Positions 25,355 to 33,771 of a stretch of DNA of 45,584 nt are shown piece after piece; positions within the stretch are counted from its first letter, which is position 1; each line of letters starts with the position of its first letter. The notes below the pieces were generated by a model. It saw only the letters and a list, made by a program, of their open reading frames with translations, was not told where the DNA came from and searched no databases. Source of the DNA: Chloroflexota bacterium (lineage in GTDB: Bacteria > Chloroflexota > Anaerolineae > Promineifilales > Promineifilaceae); the NCBI GenBank assembly GCA_018004935.1, contig JAGNBF010000062.1, forward strand, positions 1 through 45,584, read 5' to 3'. The position numbers and the translations under genes are program-made.

Positions 25355-25864
25355 ATGAATAATGAACTAATAACACGACAACGATTGGTGACGTGGGAAG
25401 ACCCATTTATTGGTGCGGCGCAGGTGCCTTATTTGTCTGGACTGGCTTATTTGCAGGCCATTCACCGGGGTGAAATTCCACCCCCACCGATTGCGGAATT
25501 GTTGGGAATGTTTATTGCTGAGGTAACGCAGGGACGGGTAGTCTTTGGTTTGACGCCGGGGGAGCATCATTATAATCCGATTGGGGTGGTGCATGGCAGT
25601 ATCGCGGCCGCGCTCTGTGATTCTGCCATGGGGTGTGCAGTCCAAAGCCGCTTGCCAATGGGCATGGTTTATACAACTGCCGAATTACATGTCAATTATT
25701 TGCGGCCGCTAACTAAAGAAACTGGCCCGGTGCGTTGTATTGGAGAGATTATTCACCAGGGAAAACGAATGGCTACGGCGCAGGCTCGCCTGGTGGATGC
25801 CCAAGACCGTTTGTATAGTCATGGGACAACCACCTGTCTTATTTTTCCAGCCAAAGGGGAGTAA
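25355..25864 (+). CDS. PaaI-family hotdog thioesterase
   Basis: 169 residues with a single hotdog fold. The region GEHHYNPIGVVHGSIAAALC (about 69-88), with D and SAMGCAV after it, matches the PaaI/DUF4442-like thioesterases acting on acyl-CoAs; HGG in the family is HGS here. Octamers at 25604 and 25702 fall in the conserved helix (Ala-Ala-Ala) and in LRPL. No clear ribosome-binding site is seen before ATG 25355 apart from GGTAA. The substrate is unknown. It is followed at 49 bases by a membrane protein gene. Confidence 0.88.
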   Translation: MNNELITRQRLVTWEDPFIGAAQVPYLSGLAYLQAIHRGEIPPPPIAELLGMFIAEVTQGRVVFGLTPGEHHYNPIGVVHGSIAAALCDSAMGCAVQSRLPMGMVYTTAELHVNYLRPLTKETGPVRCIGEIIHQGKRMATAQARLVDAQDRLYSHGTTTCLIFPAKGE

Positions 25865-25913
25865 CGGAACTCAACCTTTTTACGGAGGGTTTTTTATACC
25901 TGATACACGTATT

Positions 25914-26531
25914 ATGATAACTAGACGCGCGGCCGCGATTGCGGCCATCATCGCATTTGTAGCTATTCTTATCATGGGGTTTGGCGTTACCGTGCCCGAG
26001 GCAACGGTGCGGCTCCAACCTGGTCCTGGCCCAGTAGAGCAATTTGCTCAGGCCAGTAATGAATACCCGGATCAGGCGTTAGCCTTTTTTGCCGCAGATT
26101 CCCTTTTTGTTTTGAGCTATTTGCTAGTGTTTGTGGGTTTATATGAGATGACAAAGGAACGCGGCCGCGGTCTCGCAACCATAGCCCTTGGTGCTGGTTT
26201 ACTCACTGGTTTATTCGACGCCGCCGAAAACGCTCACTTCATTACCTATGCCCTATTCGTCAAAAATGGTGTTCCTCTCACTGACCCCGCCATTACCACC
26301 ATCGCCATTCTAGGCAACCTCAAATGGATGGCCAGTTTTGCCACCCTTTACGCTTTTGGCCTGCTCTTCCCCACCACCGGTTGGTTAAACCGTCTCACCC
26401 TCGGTCTAATGCTTTTATTCCCCCTCATCGGTGTACTAGGGGTCGCCTTTCCTGCCCTGATAGAACTACGCGGCCTCTTTTTCTTATCAGGCATGCCCCT
26501 CTTTGCCTTAACCTTCTGGCGCAACCCCTAA
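25914..26531 (+). CDS. Six-helix membrane protein (DUF4386-like)
   Basis: 205 residues, hydrophobic, with about six membrane segments (starts near residues 5, 60, 85, 125, 145 and 170) and an outside loop after the first. The arrangement, with AENAHF in the middle and WMASFATLYAFGLL later, resembles DUF4386-type integral membrane proteins of unknown function; I am not certain. ATG 25914 lacks a good ribosome-binding site; GGAGG lies 26 bases upstream, so an ATT or ATA start further up is possible. Base composition changes sharply at octamer 26161 from mixed to C-rich. Confidence 0.7.
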   Translation: MITRRAAAIAAIIAFVAILIMGFGVTVPEATVRLQPGPGPVEQFAQASNEYPDQALAFFAADSLFVLSYLLVFVGLYEMTKERGRGLATIALGAGLLTGLFDAAENAHFITYALFVKNGVPLTDPAITTIAILGNLKWMASFATLYAFGLLFPTTGWLNRLTLGLMLLFPLIGVLGVAFPALIELRGLFFLSGMPLFALTFWRNP

Positions 26532-26653
26532 ACCATCCCGTATCTCATCCATAAAGCGCGGTAATGTTGGTTGAGCCTGTCAAAACCAACAGCCTTCGAC
26601 AGGCTCAGGCTACGTTTTCCCCCAAATATTGAGAAGATACACCCTCCCCAACA

Positions 26654-26682
26654 AAAACGGAGAGGTCATGCCTCTCCGTTTT
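26654..26682. terminator. Bidirectional terminator between convergent genes
   Basis: AAAACGGAGAGG (26654-26665), loop TCATG, CCTCTCCGTTTT (26671-26682), with A and T runs on both sides. It lies 122 bases after the plus-strand membrane gene and 28 bases after the end of the small minus-strand frame at 26711. Confidence 0.85.
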
Positions 26683-26710
26683 GTCACTCTGCCGTTTTTG
26701 TCGGGAAATA

Positions 26711-26911
26711 TTACCCGAAATCAAGACTTTCCTCGGTCCAGATTACCGGAACGAAACGATCCCTGGAATCGCGCTCCACATAGCTGTGTGGCCCTGCCTC
26801 GGAAATATCGCGCCCATCCTTACCGATTACTTTAACCGCCGCACTTTGGGTGGCATAGACGTTACCCGGCTGATCCAGACATAATAAATGACGATAGACA
26901 GGGAAACCCAC
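26711..26911 (-). CDS. Possible small protein overlapping the 3' end of pcs
   Basis: 66 residues from GTG 26911, overlapping the last 85 bases of the phosphatidylcholine synthase gene in another frame. The part beyond the overlap is charged and protein-like (KVIGKDGRDISEAGPH, RFVPVIWTEESLDFG). It ends 28 bases before a strong terminator, whereas pcs itself stops 145 bases short of it, so this frame neatly fills the gap. The start is weak, with no good ribosome-binding site; it could also be an eroded gene end. Unrecognised. Confidence 0.4.
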   Translation of the reverse strand: MGFPVYRHLLCLDQPGNVYATQSAAVKVIGKDGRDISEAGPHSYVERDSRDRFVPVIWTEESLDFG

Positions 26912-27576
26912 ACTAACCAGGCTGGATACGTCGGGTACATCAACAACACCGCCACCATCATAATGCCCCATAATCCTATCATAGACATCGTAAGCCGTTT
27001 GTAGCGGGTCATACGCGAAGGGTAAGCATATTTGGTGGGCACAAAAACCAGGATGCCACAAATCACAATAATGATCAGATTCATCCACGATTCCAGCCCC
27101 AACAGGAACAGGTAGATCACTACGGCATTCCACATCGAGGGGAAACCCTTAAAGAAATGATCTTCAGTTTTGGCATCAGCCTGGCAAAACTGATAGGCTG
27201 AGGTTAGAACAATGACAATAGCCCCAAAGACATGTAAGTCCGGGGGCATCAAGCCAGCTTCAACAATAAAGTAAGCTGGCACAACGACATAAGTAAGGTA
27301 ATCCACAATATTGTCAAGTAACGCCCCATCAAACTGGGGGAGCATCCCCTTAACACCCAACAAACGAGCCAATGTGCCATCAAAACCATCTACAAATAAG
27401 GCAACACCCATCCAGAGAAAAGCGGAAGCCCAATCATGTTTTTGAATAGCAAGGAGAGCGAGAAACCCCCACACAGCCCCGGTAGCAGTGAATAAATGCA
27501 CTCCCCAGGCCCAGACCCGACGCCGAGAAATAGGTTGATCTTCCAATAATGCGGCTAAATCACGTTTGACAATCAC
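26827..27576 (-). CDS. pcs: Phosphatidylcholine synthase (CDP-alcohol phosphatidyltransferase)
   Basis: 249 residues with about seven membrane segments. The CDP-alcohol motif is present as DGTLAR (66-71) and G84, D88, D92, with the longer spacing typical of Pcs. DNIVDYLTYVVVPAY and FFKGFPSMWN are further Pcs signatures. Pcs joins choline directly to CDP-diacylglycerol to make phosphatidylcholine, so the organism would take up choline and have PC in its membrane. Related phosphatidylserine synthases are an alternative but fit less well. ATG 27576 is the start of the frame; the site before it is weak. Confidence 0.85.
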   Translation of the reverse strand: MIVKRDLAALLEDQPISRRRVWAWGVHLFTATGAVWGFLALLAIQKHDWASAFLWMGVALFVDGFDGTLARLLGVKGMLPQFDGALLDNIVDYLTYVVVPAYFIVEAGLMPPDLHVFGAIVIVLTSAYQFCQADAKTEDHFFKGFPSMWNAVVIYLFLLGLESWMNLIIIVICGILVFVPTKYAYPSRMTRYKRLTMSMIGLWGIMMVAVLLMYPTYPAWLVWVSLSIVIYYVWISRVTSMPPKVRRLK

Positions 27577-27960
27577 TTTTACAGCCCCTTGTATGGTTTT
27601 GAGTTTAAAGTGAGGAATGAAAGCTGGAGAAAAAACGATCCATTCTTTCCCGACCCATTCTTGTGCTTTTCACTCTAATTATTAACTCTGCGCTTCATAT
27701 AGGTGTTCCGATAATATGTTGGGTCAGATGTTGTACAGCCGGGTGAGTATGGTGGGGGATAAGCATTTCGCTTAACCATGATCTTGACCCATCTGTCATG
27801 CCCCTATATTCACCCTAAATGATTTTCTGAACAACTATAGTTACATGTAACAGATGGTAGGGAATGGTGCTTACTATTTATCTGACTGTAACGAGCCGAC
27901 ACGTATTATAAACAAGGTTTTTTTTTCTGAATACCCCACATAAGAATAATTTCCTGGTAC
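27577..27960. other. A/T-rich gene-free interval upstream of pcs
   Basis: I see no open frame, repeat family or hairpin that I can name in these 384 bases. It should include the pcs promoter (minus strand), which I could not define. Confidence 0.5.
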
Positions 27961-27966
27961 TTAGTA

Positions 27967-28040
27967 ATCGTTCGCCATTAACTTAGCGATTTGCTGTGGC
28001 CAGTCTCCTGACCGAACCCCCCACATTATTTCTGAACGAT
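27967..28040. repeat. Family I repeat, type copy
   Basis: The ends ATCGTTCGCC and CTGAACGAT are complementary. The core reads GATTTGCTGTGGCCAGTCTC then CTGACCGAACCCCCCAC. Core GGTCTCCTGACC can itself form a 4-bp stem, so the unit folds end to end. Confidence 0.85.
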
Positions 28041-28064
28041 GCTTTGGGTTCATAAAAATATAAC

Positions 28065-28290
28065 TTCCCGGTTTAGACCTGACAGGTTTTCGGAAATCTG
28101 TCAGGTCTTGACGGCACTTAATCTTTTACAGGCCCTTAGCCGGGTTAGTTTGAAGCTCCATCAATCCCTGCCCCTTGCCACCGGGAAGGGGAAACTTAAC
28201 GGCGTGGTTTTTCGGGGCCTTCGCCCCGAAAAACCACGCTCAAACAATTCCCCGCCCTGGGGCGGCCACCAATATGTGACTGTGATGGGT
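28065..28290. repeat. Element F copy 2, G-family repeat and CACCAATATG tail
   Basis: Element F (GACCTGACAGGTTTTCGGAA and onward, 28065-28130) is the inverse of that at 3331. The G-family unit follows (28160-28262): CCTTGCCACCGGGAAGGGG, central perfect 17-bp hairpin GCGTGGTTTTTCGGGGC / GCCCCGAAAAACCACGC (28202-28239, loop CTTC) and CCCCGCCCTGGGGCGG. It ends with CACCAATATGTGACTGTGAT. There is no gene from 27577 to 28344. Confidence 0.85.
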
Positions 28291-28344
28291 GTATTTTTCC
28301 AGAAACACCAGGTTTCCGGGAAAGTGAATCGCCGATTATGGGAC

Positions 28345-30066
28345 TTATTCTGCCTCAGACAACATTAGGGGGAAGAAATAAGAGATAGGTGCGCCCGAGC
28401 AGAAATCAAACTTGAATGTAGCAATACGTGTATTCCACGCACTGGTCGAATTGTATTCTCCGGTAAACCAGAAAGTGCAATCATCGGCTGGGTCTACGGA
28501 CATAGACGCATAGTCGCCATAGCGGTTGCTACTGTTAGATGCGGTCCCGTTAACCATTACCCCTTCACCCTGAGGCATAGTGCCTATGGGATCTGTGGCC
28601 AGACGACCGGTATACCAGAGGGATGGGTATTGGGTGGTACTGGATGCATTGTAACCGAGCGCAATATTACCCGCTCCATCCATAGCGATAGCCCCCATCC
28701 AACGGCTGTGACTGTCGCTATTGGGAGCGAACGTACCTTCCTGGTATAAGCTCCAACCCCCTGCTCCTGATTTCCGTAGTTCAAACCAGCGAACCCCAGA
28801 CCGGTCGGCTCCATTAACATCCGTGGCAAAGTTACCTACCAGTACTTCGTGGGTGCCGAAGTTGCGATATTGCAGGCGGTACATCATTACTTCGCGCAAG
28901 GGGTCAAGCCGGATGTTTGTCCCTGGTTGTTGGATGCAGGAGAATGAGACCAGACCGCAGAGGCTGGAGTCAAATTCAGCTACGGCAATGGTGGTAATGA
29001 GGGTGAAGGTGGAGCTGGCGGGAGTTGCCCAATTGACATCGTAAGCCCAGATTTCGATATAGTCCTGGGTGGGGTTGTTGGAACTGCTATTGTGAACTTC
29101 ATCGTCACGGTGGCGCATGAAGTAACCGGGAGCCTCTGCCGGGGGGGTGGTGTCGCCATCGTGGTCGGCAGGTGTAAGGGCCTGGAAGCCAAAACCATTG
29201 AGGATAGAGGCGGTTCGGCGGATGGGAGCTGTGGCGGGAGAACCGGTTAGCATATTGGCTCGGTCCATCGCATAGACGGCGGGGCTGTTTTCATTGGATG
29301 AAACATAATAGGCATCTGCCCAGACCGCATATTTGGGATAATCAGGGAATTCGGGTGTGGTGAAGAGATAGCGGTACCATGTGCTGGTGACGGGGTTTGG
29401 TCCTGAGGAAATGTAGACGCAAAGATTGTTGCTGGGGTAGGTGAATTCGCTGAGCAACCAGCGATCGGCCATTTCATCATAGACGACTACCGGATCCCCA
29501 GATGCCTCAGTAACGCAGATACCTCCGCTACCCAGGCTGGAGAGTATGGTGGGGCCAGCAACAAGGCTACCGGATTTGTTGTAAATACGAATGTAGGAGC
29601 TGATGTTATTATTGACCATCTGAACAAAGTGATCTGGCCCGACATCACCGACGGTGTCAGGTGGGTTCACGCCTGTGTAACCCTGACCATTAAAACTGAG
29701 GATGGGTGTTGTGAAACTGCCCAAAGGGTTAAGCGTGACACTATCTTGAACGGCTAACAGGGGGTCTATACCACCGAGGATGCCCCCGGCGAAAGCAGGG
29801 TTGGCTGGCCCGTTTAGGGCGAAACGGGGATTAATTTCTCTGTCTAGGGTAAGGTCACCTGGGGTGGCGATGGGGGCCTGGCTGATGGAGATGGTCAGAT
29901 CAGGGGTGACGAGTTCACTGGACTGAGTGGGGGGTTCGGCTGACTGCGTATTGGCGGAAACGCGGCCGCGACGGTTCGTATTCATATTGTTTGGAAGGGC
30001 TACCAACAGGAGTATCAGGGTACTCAACATGGCGACACCAACGGCTATTTTTCTAATGGATTTCAT
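28345..30066 (-). CDS. Secreted protein, probable beta-propeller, with FFPLML tail
   Basis: 573 residues. A signal peptide is clear (MKSIRK, then a hydrophobic run to about residue 25). The mature protein is rich in Gly, Asn, Ser and Thr, with Tyr/Trp-containing strands and DPxx-like turns consistent with a secreted beta-propeller or lectin-like fold; I do not recognise the family. It ends SYFFPLML with a short acidic tail; a terminal Y/F-L-P-L motif is common on secreted Chloroflexota proteins. AAAGGAG stands 7 bases before ATG 30066, so I dropped the longer frame to 30093. The coding region is unusually G+T-rich on the plus strand and has only one octamer, near its signal peptide (29962). 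Confidence 0.85.
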   Translation of the reverse strand: MKSIRKIAVGVAMLSTLILLLVALPNNMNTNRRGRVSANTQSAEPPTQSSELVTPDLTISISQAPIATPGDLTLDREINPRFALNGPANPAFAGGILGGIDPLLAVQDSVTLNPLGSFTTPILSFNGQGYTGVNPPDTVGDVGPDHFVQMVNNNISSYIRIYNKSGSLVAGPTILSSLGSGGICVTEASGDPVVVYDEMADRWLLSEFTYPSNNLCVYISSGPNPVTSTWYRYLFTTPEFPDYPKYAVWADAYYVSSNENSPAVYAMDRANMLTGSPATAPIRRTASILNGFGFQALTPADHDGDTTPPAEAPGYFMRHRDDEVHNSSSNNPTQDYIEIWAYDVNWATPASSTFTLITTIAVAEFDSSLCGLVSFSCIQQPGTNIRLDPLREVMMYRLQYRNFGTHEVLVGNFATDVNGADRSGVRWFELRKSGAGGWSLYQEGTFAPNSDSHSRWMGAIAMDGAGNIALGYNASSTTQYPSLWYTGRLATDPIGTMPQGEGVMVNGTASNSSNRYGDYASMSVDPADDCTFWFTGEYNSTSAWNTRIATFKFDFCSGAPISYFFPLMLSEAE

Positions 30067-30139
30067 GGTTTGTCTCCTTTCAGAGTAGGGCAAGATGGGT
30101 AGATGGTTTGTTAACCAGATGCATGGATGATACTGATGG

Positions 30140-30556
30140 GTCTACTGAAAAAAGGAACCGCCAAGACGCTGAGAATGCTAAGTCATCGTTCAGAAATAAC
30201 GTGGGTGGCGCGGTCAGGAGACCGGTCACAGCAAACCCCTAAGTTAAAAACGAACGATTATTAAGAACGGAAGAAATCCAGAGAAAATCTTTGTGATCTT
30301 GGCATCTTAGCGTAAGTGTTCAGTTCCCTGAGAAAAAGAGCCTTCTGAAGGTTTCCGCAAAGGTGTTGACCAGTGGTACAAACCTTCGGAAGGCTGAACT
30401 TACGTCTTAGCGATGAAAAATCTCATTCTTTCAGTGAAGTCACTAATGACTCCACTGAAAAAAGGTCAAAGCAGTTAAAAGCCCGGTTTCTTTCTCTCTG
30501 GAAGCGACGGTTAGATGAGTCAGAAACCGGGCTTTTTGCAGTAGACTCACTAATTA
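30140..30556. repeat. Nest of repeats: AACCGCCAAGACGC repeat split by families I and C, then B
   Basis: The fragments AACCGCCAAGACGC (30157) and TTGTGATCTTGGCATCTTAG (30290) are the two halves of a hairpin repeat. Family I (30185-30258) and element C (30312-30403, flanked by TCTTAGCG direct repeats at 30305 and 30405) have inserted. Element B (30449-30549) follows in inverse orientation to copy 1. No gene from 30067 to 30556. Confidence 0.8.
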
Positions 30557-31840
30557 TCATGGATTGTGAGCTTCGTCGAAGTAGGGCTGGGTGAGTTGAG
30601 CCGCGGCCGCAATCGCTTCATCTATCGTGGCTTCCCCATAAAAGGCTCGTTCCACTTCCTGTCCGGCTGTTTCCTCAATACCAATCCAGGTGCTCATGAT
30701 AGGTACTGCTTTCAGCATGGGGATGGTATCCAGAAAAACCTGGCTATTGGTCGGGGGCTGGCCGTCCAGGAAGGCGGGTGATTTAGCGACCTCAATCAGT
30801 GAAGGTACGGTGCGGCCGCTGGCGGCAATCAGCGTTTGCCCGGCAACGGAGTTGGCATATTCGATAAACGTCCAGGCGGCTTCTTTGTTTTCTGTTGCGG
30901 CCGCCATACAGTAACCATCACTATGTAGAATACCAGCAGGTATTGTAGCGCTGGGCAAGGGGGCAATGTTCCAGGTAAAGCTGGTGATAGTGCGGTAGGT
31001 GGGCACGCCCCGGCGACTGTTAAAAAACATAGCCAGACGCCCATTGAGAAAACGGCTTTCACTTTCTTCCGCCGATTCGGCGGTGCGATCTGGGACAACA
31101 TGGTGCAATAGTTGCAGGTCTACCAACCATTGGAAGGCGGCTTTGGCGGCGGGGGAGTCCAGGGTCAGGTGGGTGGGCTGAGCCGGATCATCTACGATGT
31201 CACCGCCATTTTGCCAGACAAAGGGGGCCAGACGGAAGAGGCTGGCCTCTAAACCTACGCCATACTGATCAATCACGCCATCACCATCCTGGTCTTGGGT
31301 AAGTGCCAGCGCGGCCGCGAGAAAATCATCCCGTGTCCAGGTGTTAGTCGGCAAGGGAACACCAGCGGCAGTGAAAAGATCCTCATTGTAATACACCACC
31401 AGACTGGAAACGTTCTGAGGAATGCACCATAACTCATCTTGCCATTTGAACGTGGTGATACTGTTTGGATAAAAGTCGGTTTCCTGAATGATCTCACTAT
31501 CTGCCAGATACGCCGTGAGGGGTTCCAGGCCACCATCAGCCGCGAAGGGGGCCAGGCGGCGATAATTGAGTAAAAATACATTCGGTGGCGCGCCCGCAGT
31601 AAACTGGGTGGCCAACCGTTGACGATAATCACTTTGGCCAGCGGTATGTTGTAGCTCTATATCAATTTCCGGGTGTTCCGTTTCAAATGCCGCGACTAAC
31701 CCTTCATAAGCGGCCAACTCGGCCGGATCGCCAAAAATGGCGAAGGTGACAGGCCTATTTTCTATACTCCCACAAGCAACCAGGAGCAGAGTCAGACTGA
31801 TTAATAGGAAGAAGAGGGTAAAGCGGAGCAAACGTCTCAT
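30557..31840 (-). CDS. Sugar ABC transporter substrate-binding lipoprotein
   Basis: 427 residues. The N-terminus has a hydrophobic stretch and lipobox LLVACGS (Cys 23), so the mature protein is anchored outside the cell. The body is family-1 (carbohydrate) binding protein: VTFAIFGDPAELAAYEGLVA, LNYRRLAPFAADGGLEPL, WTRDDFLAAALALTQD and SGRTVPS near the end. It captures a sugar for the two permeases upstream. Four octamers (30603 to 31311) lie inside. It is the last gene of the efp-permease operon, 188 bases after the second permease; a start site GCAAGGAA lies 12 bases before ATG 31840. The ATPase (MalK/MsmX type) is not here. Confidence 0.93.
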   Translation of the reverse strand: MRRLLRFTLFFLLISLTLLLVACGSIENRPVTFAIFGDPAELAAYEGLVAAFETEHPEIDIELQHTAGQSDYRQRLATQFTAGAPPNVFLLNYRRLAPFAADGGLEPLTAYLADSEIIQETDFYPNSITTFKWQDELWCIPQNVSSLVVYYNEDLFTAAGVPLPTNTWTRDDFLAAALALTQDQDGDGVIDQYGVGLEASLFRLAPFVWQNGGDIVDDPAQPTHLTLDSPAAKAAFQWLVDLQLLHHVVPDRTAESAEESESRFLNGRLAMFFNSRRGVPTYRTITSFTWNIAPLPSATIPAGILHSDGYCMAAATENKEAAWTFIEYANSVAGQTLIAASGRTVPSLIEVAKSPAFLDGQPPTNSQVFLDTIPMLKAVPIMSTWIGIEETAGQEVERAFYGEATIDEAIAAAAQLTQPYFDEAHNP

Positions 31841-32028
31841 GAGCTTAGATGAATTCCTTGCATTTATTGAGGTTCGGGGATTGCTTGCACCATAGGTCGG
31901 GAAATATTTTAACCGATTAAGAAATAAACGGATTTTCCAGAGGCCGCTCTTAATCCGTTCCTTTCAAAATCCGCTGTTGTCACCCCAAATGGCACAATAT
32001 AGTCTCTGGACTGAACGATTACCTATGT

Positions 32029-32865
32029 TTAGCCGCGATCAAATAGATTGCCTAGCGAAAGGTTACTGAGGAAGGTGCGTTGTAAAATGGCAAAGAGGAG
32101 AATGACAGGGGCAGACATGATCGCGGCCGCGGCCAGGAGTAATGGCCAGTTAGTTGCATCTAGTTGCTTCACCAGTTGCAACCCAATGGGCAAGGTATAC
32201 CAACGAGCCTGATAAATGTATAGCACCGGACTAATAAAATCACTCCAGTAAAGGACAAACGTCAGCACGGCTACGGCGACGGTGGTAGGCCGCACCAGGG
32301 GCAGACCTACCAGCCACCACACCAGCCCGGCCTCCGCCCCATCCAGCCGGGCCGCCTCGATCAGTTCCCCAGGCACACGGCGAAAGGACCAAAAATAGAG
32401 GAGCACGAACAAGGGACTGCTGGCGGCAAAGGCGGGAATGATGAGTGCCCACAAACTATCTATCAACCCCAACCAGCGCAAAATCTGGAACCGAAAGAGC
32501 CAGATGGCCGAAGCCGGGATGAGCAGAAAAGCGACACTCCAGTTGAGTACCTGGCGACGTGGTTTTTCTGGTAGTTGGCTCAGGCTAAAACCAGCCAGGG
32601 AGGCGGTGAGTAGGGTGAGAGGAACCGCGGCCGCAACCACCAATAGGGAGTTGCGTAAATAGCGGGCCATGGGCAACAGGTCAAATAGTTCAAGGTAGTT
32701 GCGCCATTGAGGATCAGGGGGCCACCATTCAATAGTACGAGGTGGAGGTAAACCCGGCTCACGCAAGGATGAAACCAGCATCCAGTAGAGCGGTAACAAA
32801 AAGAGAAAGGAGATGCCCGCCGCCAACAGGTGACGCCAGAGGCGCGGCCGCAGTGGGTTCATCAT
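32029..32865 (-). CDS. Sugar ABC transporter permease, MalG-like
   Basis: 278 residues, about six membrane segments. The EAA loop reads IEAARLDGAEAGLVWWLVGL, which contacts the ATPase. It is the partner of the permease just upstream. The frame is open to 32898 (GTG), overlapping the previous gene; ATG 32865 (or 32862, tandem ATGATG) starts 4 bases after that gene's stop and gives a normal N-terminus, so I prefer it. Four octamers fall in or near its membrane segments. Confidence 0.92.
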   Translation of the reverse strand: MMNPLRPRLWRHLLAAGISFLFLLPLYWMLVSSLREPGLPPPRTIEWWPPDPQWRNYLELFDLLPMARYLRNSLLVVAAAVPLTLLTASLAGFSLSQLPEKPRRQVLNWSVAFLLIPASAIWLFRFQILRWLGLIDSLWALIIPAFAASSPLFVLLYFWSFRRVPGELIEAARLDGAEAGLVWWLVGLPLVRPTTVAVAVLTFVLYWSDFISPVLYIYQARWYTLPIGLQLVKQLDATNWPLLLAAAAIMSAPVILLFAILQRTFLSNLSLGNLFDRG

Positions 32866-32869
32866 ATAT

Positions 32870-33769
32870 CTAATTCGCGTCGTCGCGTCGCCAGCCACCT
32901 ACGGCATTCACCAGCCCCATAATGAGCCAGCCCAGGATGAGATAGCTAATGACCATAAGCGCGGCCGCGAGACCAAAATCAAACAGGTCAAAGGCAATTT
33001 CATACACCAACAACGGCACAAACGTTGTCGCATAATAAGGCCCCCCATAGGTCAGGATATAGGTAGGGGCAAAAGTATTTTGCAAACTCATCACGATATC
33101 CCGCACCGTGAGTAAAAGCATCCAGGGAAAGATAAGGGGAAGCGTAATCCGCCAAAACGCCTGCCAGTTACTGGCACCATCTACGGTGGCCGCTTCATAG
33201 AGGGCCAGGGGAATATTTTGTAGCCCAGCAATCAAAACCACAAACCCTTCCCCAATCTGAAAGCCAGACATAAGAACAATAGCCAACACAGCGGTAGTGG
33301 GATTGCCCAACCAATCAGGGGTGGGTAAACCTAGCCACCCCAGAAGCATATTGAGTGGTCCATAAAACGGGTTGAAAATCCATAACCAAAGCAAAGCATA
33401 GGCCGCTTCGGGGATGACGGTAGGTAGATAAATGGCGGCGCGGTAAAAGCCAAAGAGCCGGTCCCGCCGTTGTAACAGCAGGGCCAGCCCTAACGCCGCC
33501 AGTAAGCGGAGCGGCACAGCCATAAATAGGAAGATGAGGGAGTTACGCAGGGAAAGTCGGACAACCGGGGATTCCCACAGTCTTATGAAGTTATCCAGAC
33601 CATTCCACTGCGGCCGCGCTACGCCGTTAAACTCCGTAAAAGCCATGCCCACGGTAAAAAGAGCAGGCAAACCAACCAAAAGAAATGTCCCTAACAAGTA
33701 GGGCCACAAAAAAAGGCGGAGTTGCGCTTGATAGCGGGGAGCGCGGCCGCGAGAAAACAAATAACGCAC
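32870..33769 (-). CDS. Sugar ABC transporter permease, MalF-like
   Basis: 299 residues, about six membrane segments plus an N-terminal one. The EAA motif is LYEAATVDGASNWQAFWRIT with LPL after it. With the MalG-like partner it forms the transmembrane channel. The start is GTG 33769, 2 bases beyond the efp stop at 33772, so translation is probably coupled to efp. The N-terminal Arg-rich segment (SRGRAPRY) is coded through octamer 33743. Confidence 0.92.
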   Translation of the reverse strand: MRYLFSRGRAPRYQAQLRLFLWPYLLGTFLLVGLPALFTVGMAFTEFNGVARPQWNGLDNFIRLWESPVVRLSLRNSLIFLFMAVPLRLLAALGLALLLQRRDRLFGFYRAAIYLPTVIPEAAYALLWLWIFNPFYGPLNMLLGWLGLPTPDWLGNPTTAVLAIVLMSGFQIGEGFVVLIAGLQNIPLALYEAATVDGASNWQAFWRITLPLIFPWMLLLTVRDIVMSLQNTFAPTYILTYGGPYYATTFVPLLVYEIAFDLFDFGLAAALMVISYLILGWLIMGLVNAVGGWRRDDAN

Positions 33770-33771
33770 AA

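Noticed and set aside
26711-27133. 141-residue minus-strand frame over the end of pcs
   Set aside because: The first half is only a shadow of pcs; only the part from 26911 on was kept as a weak candidate.
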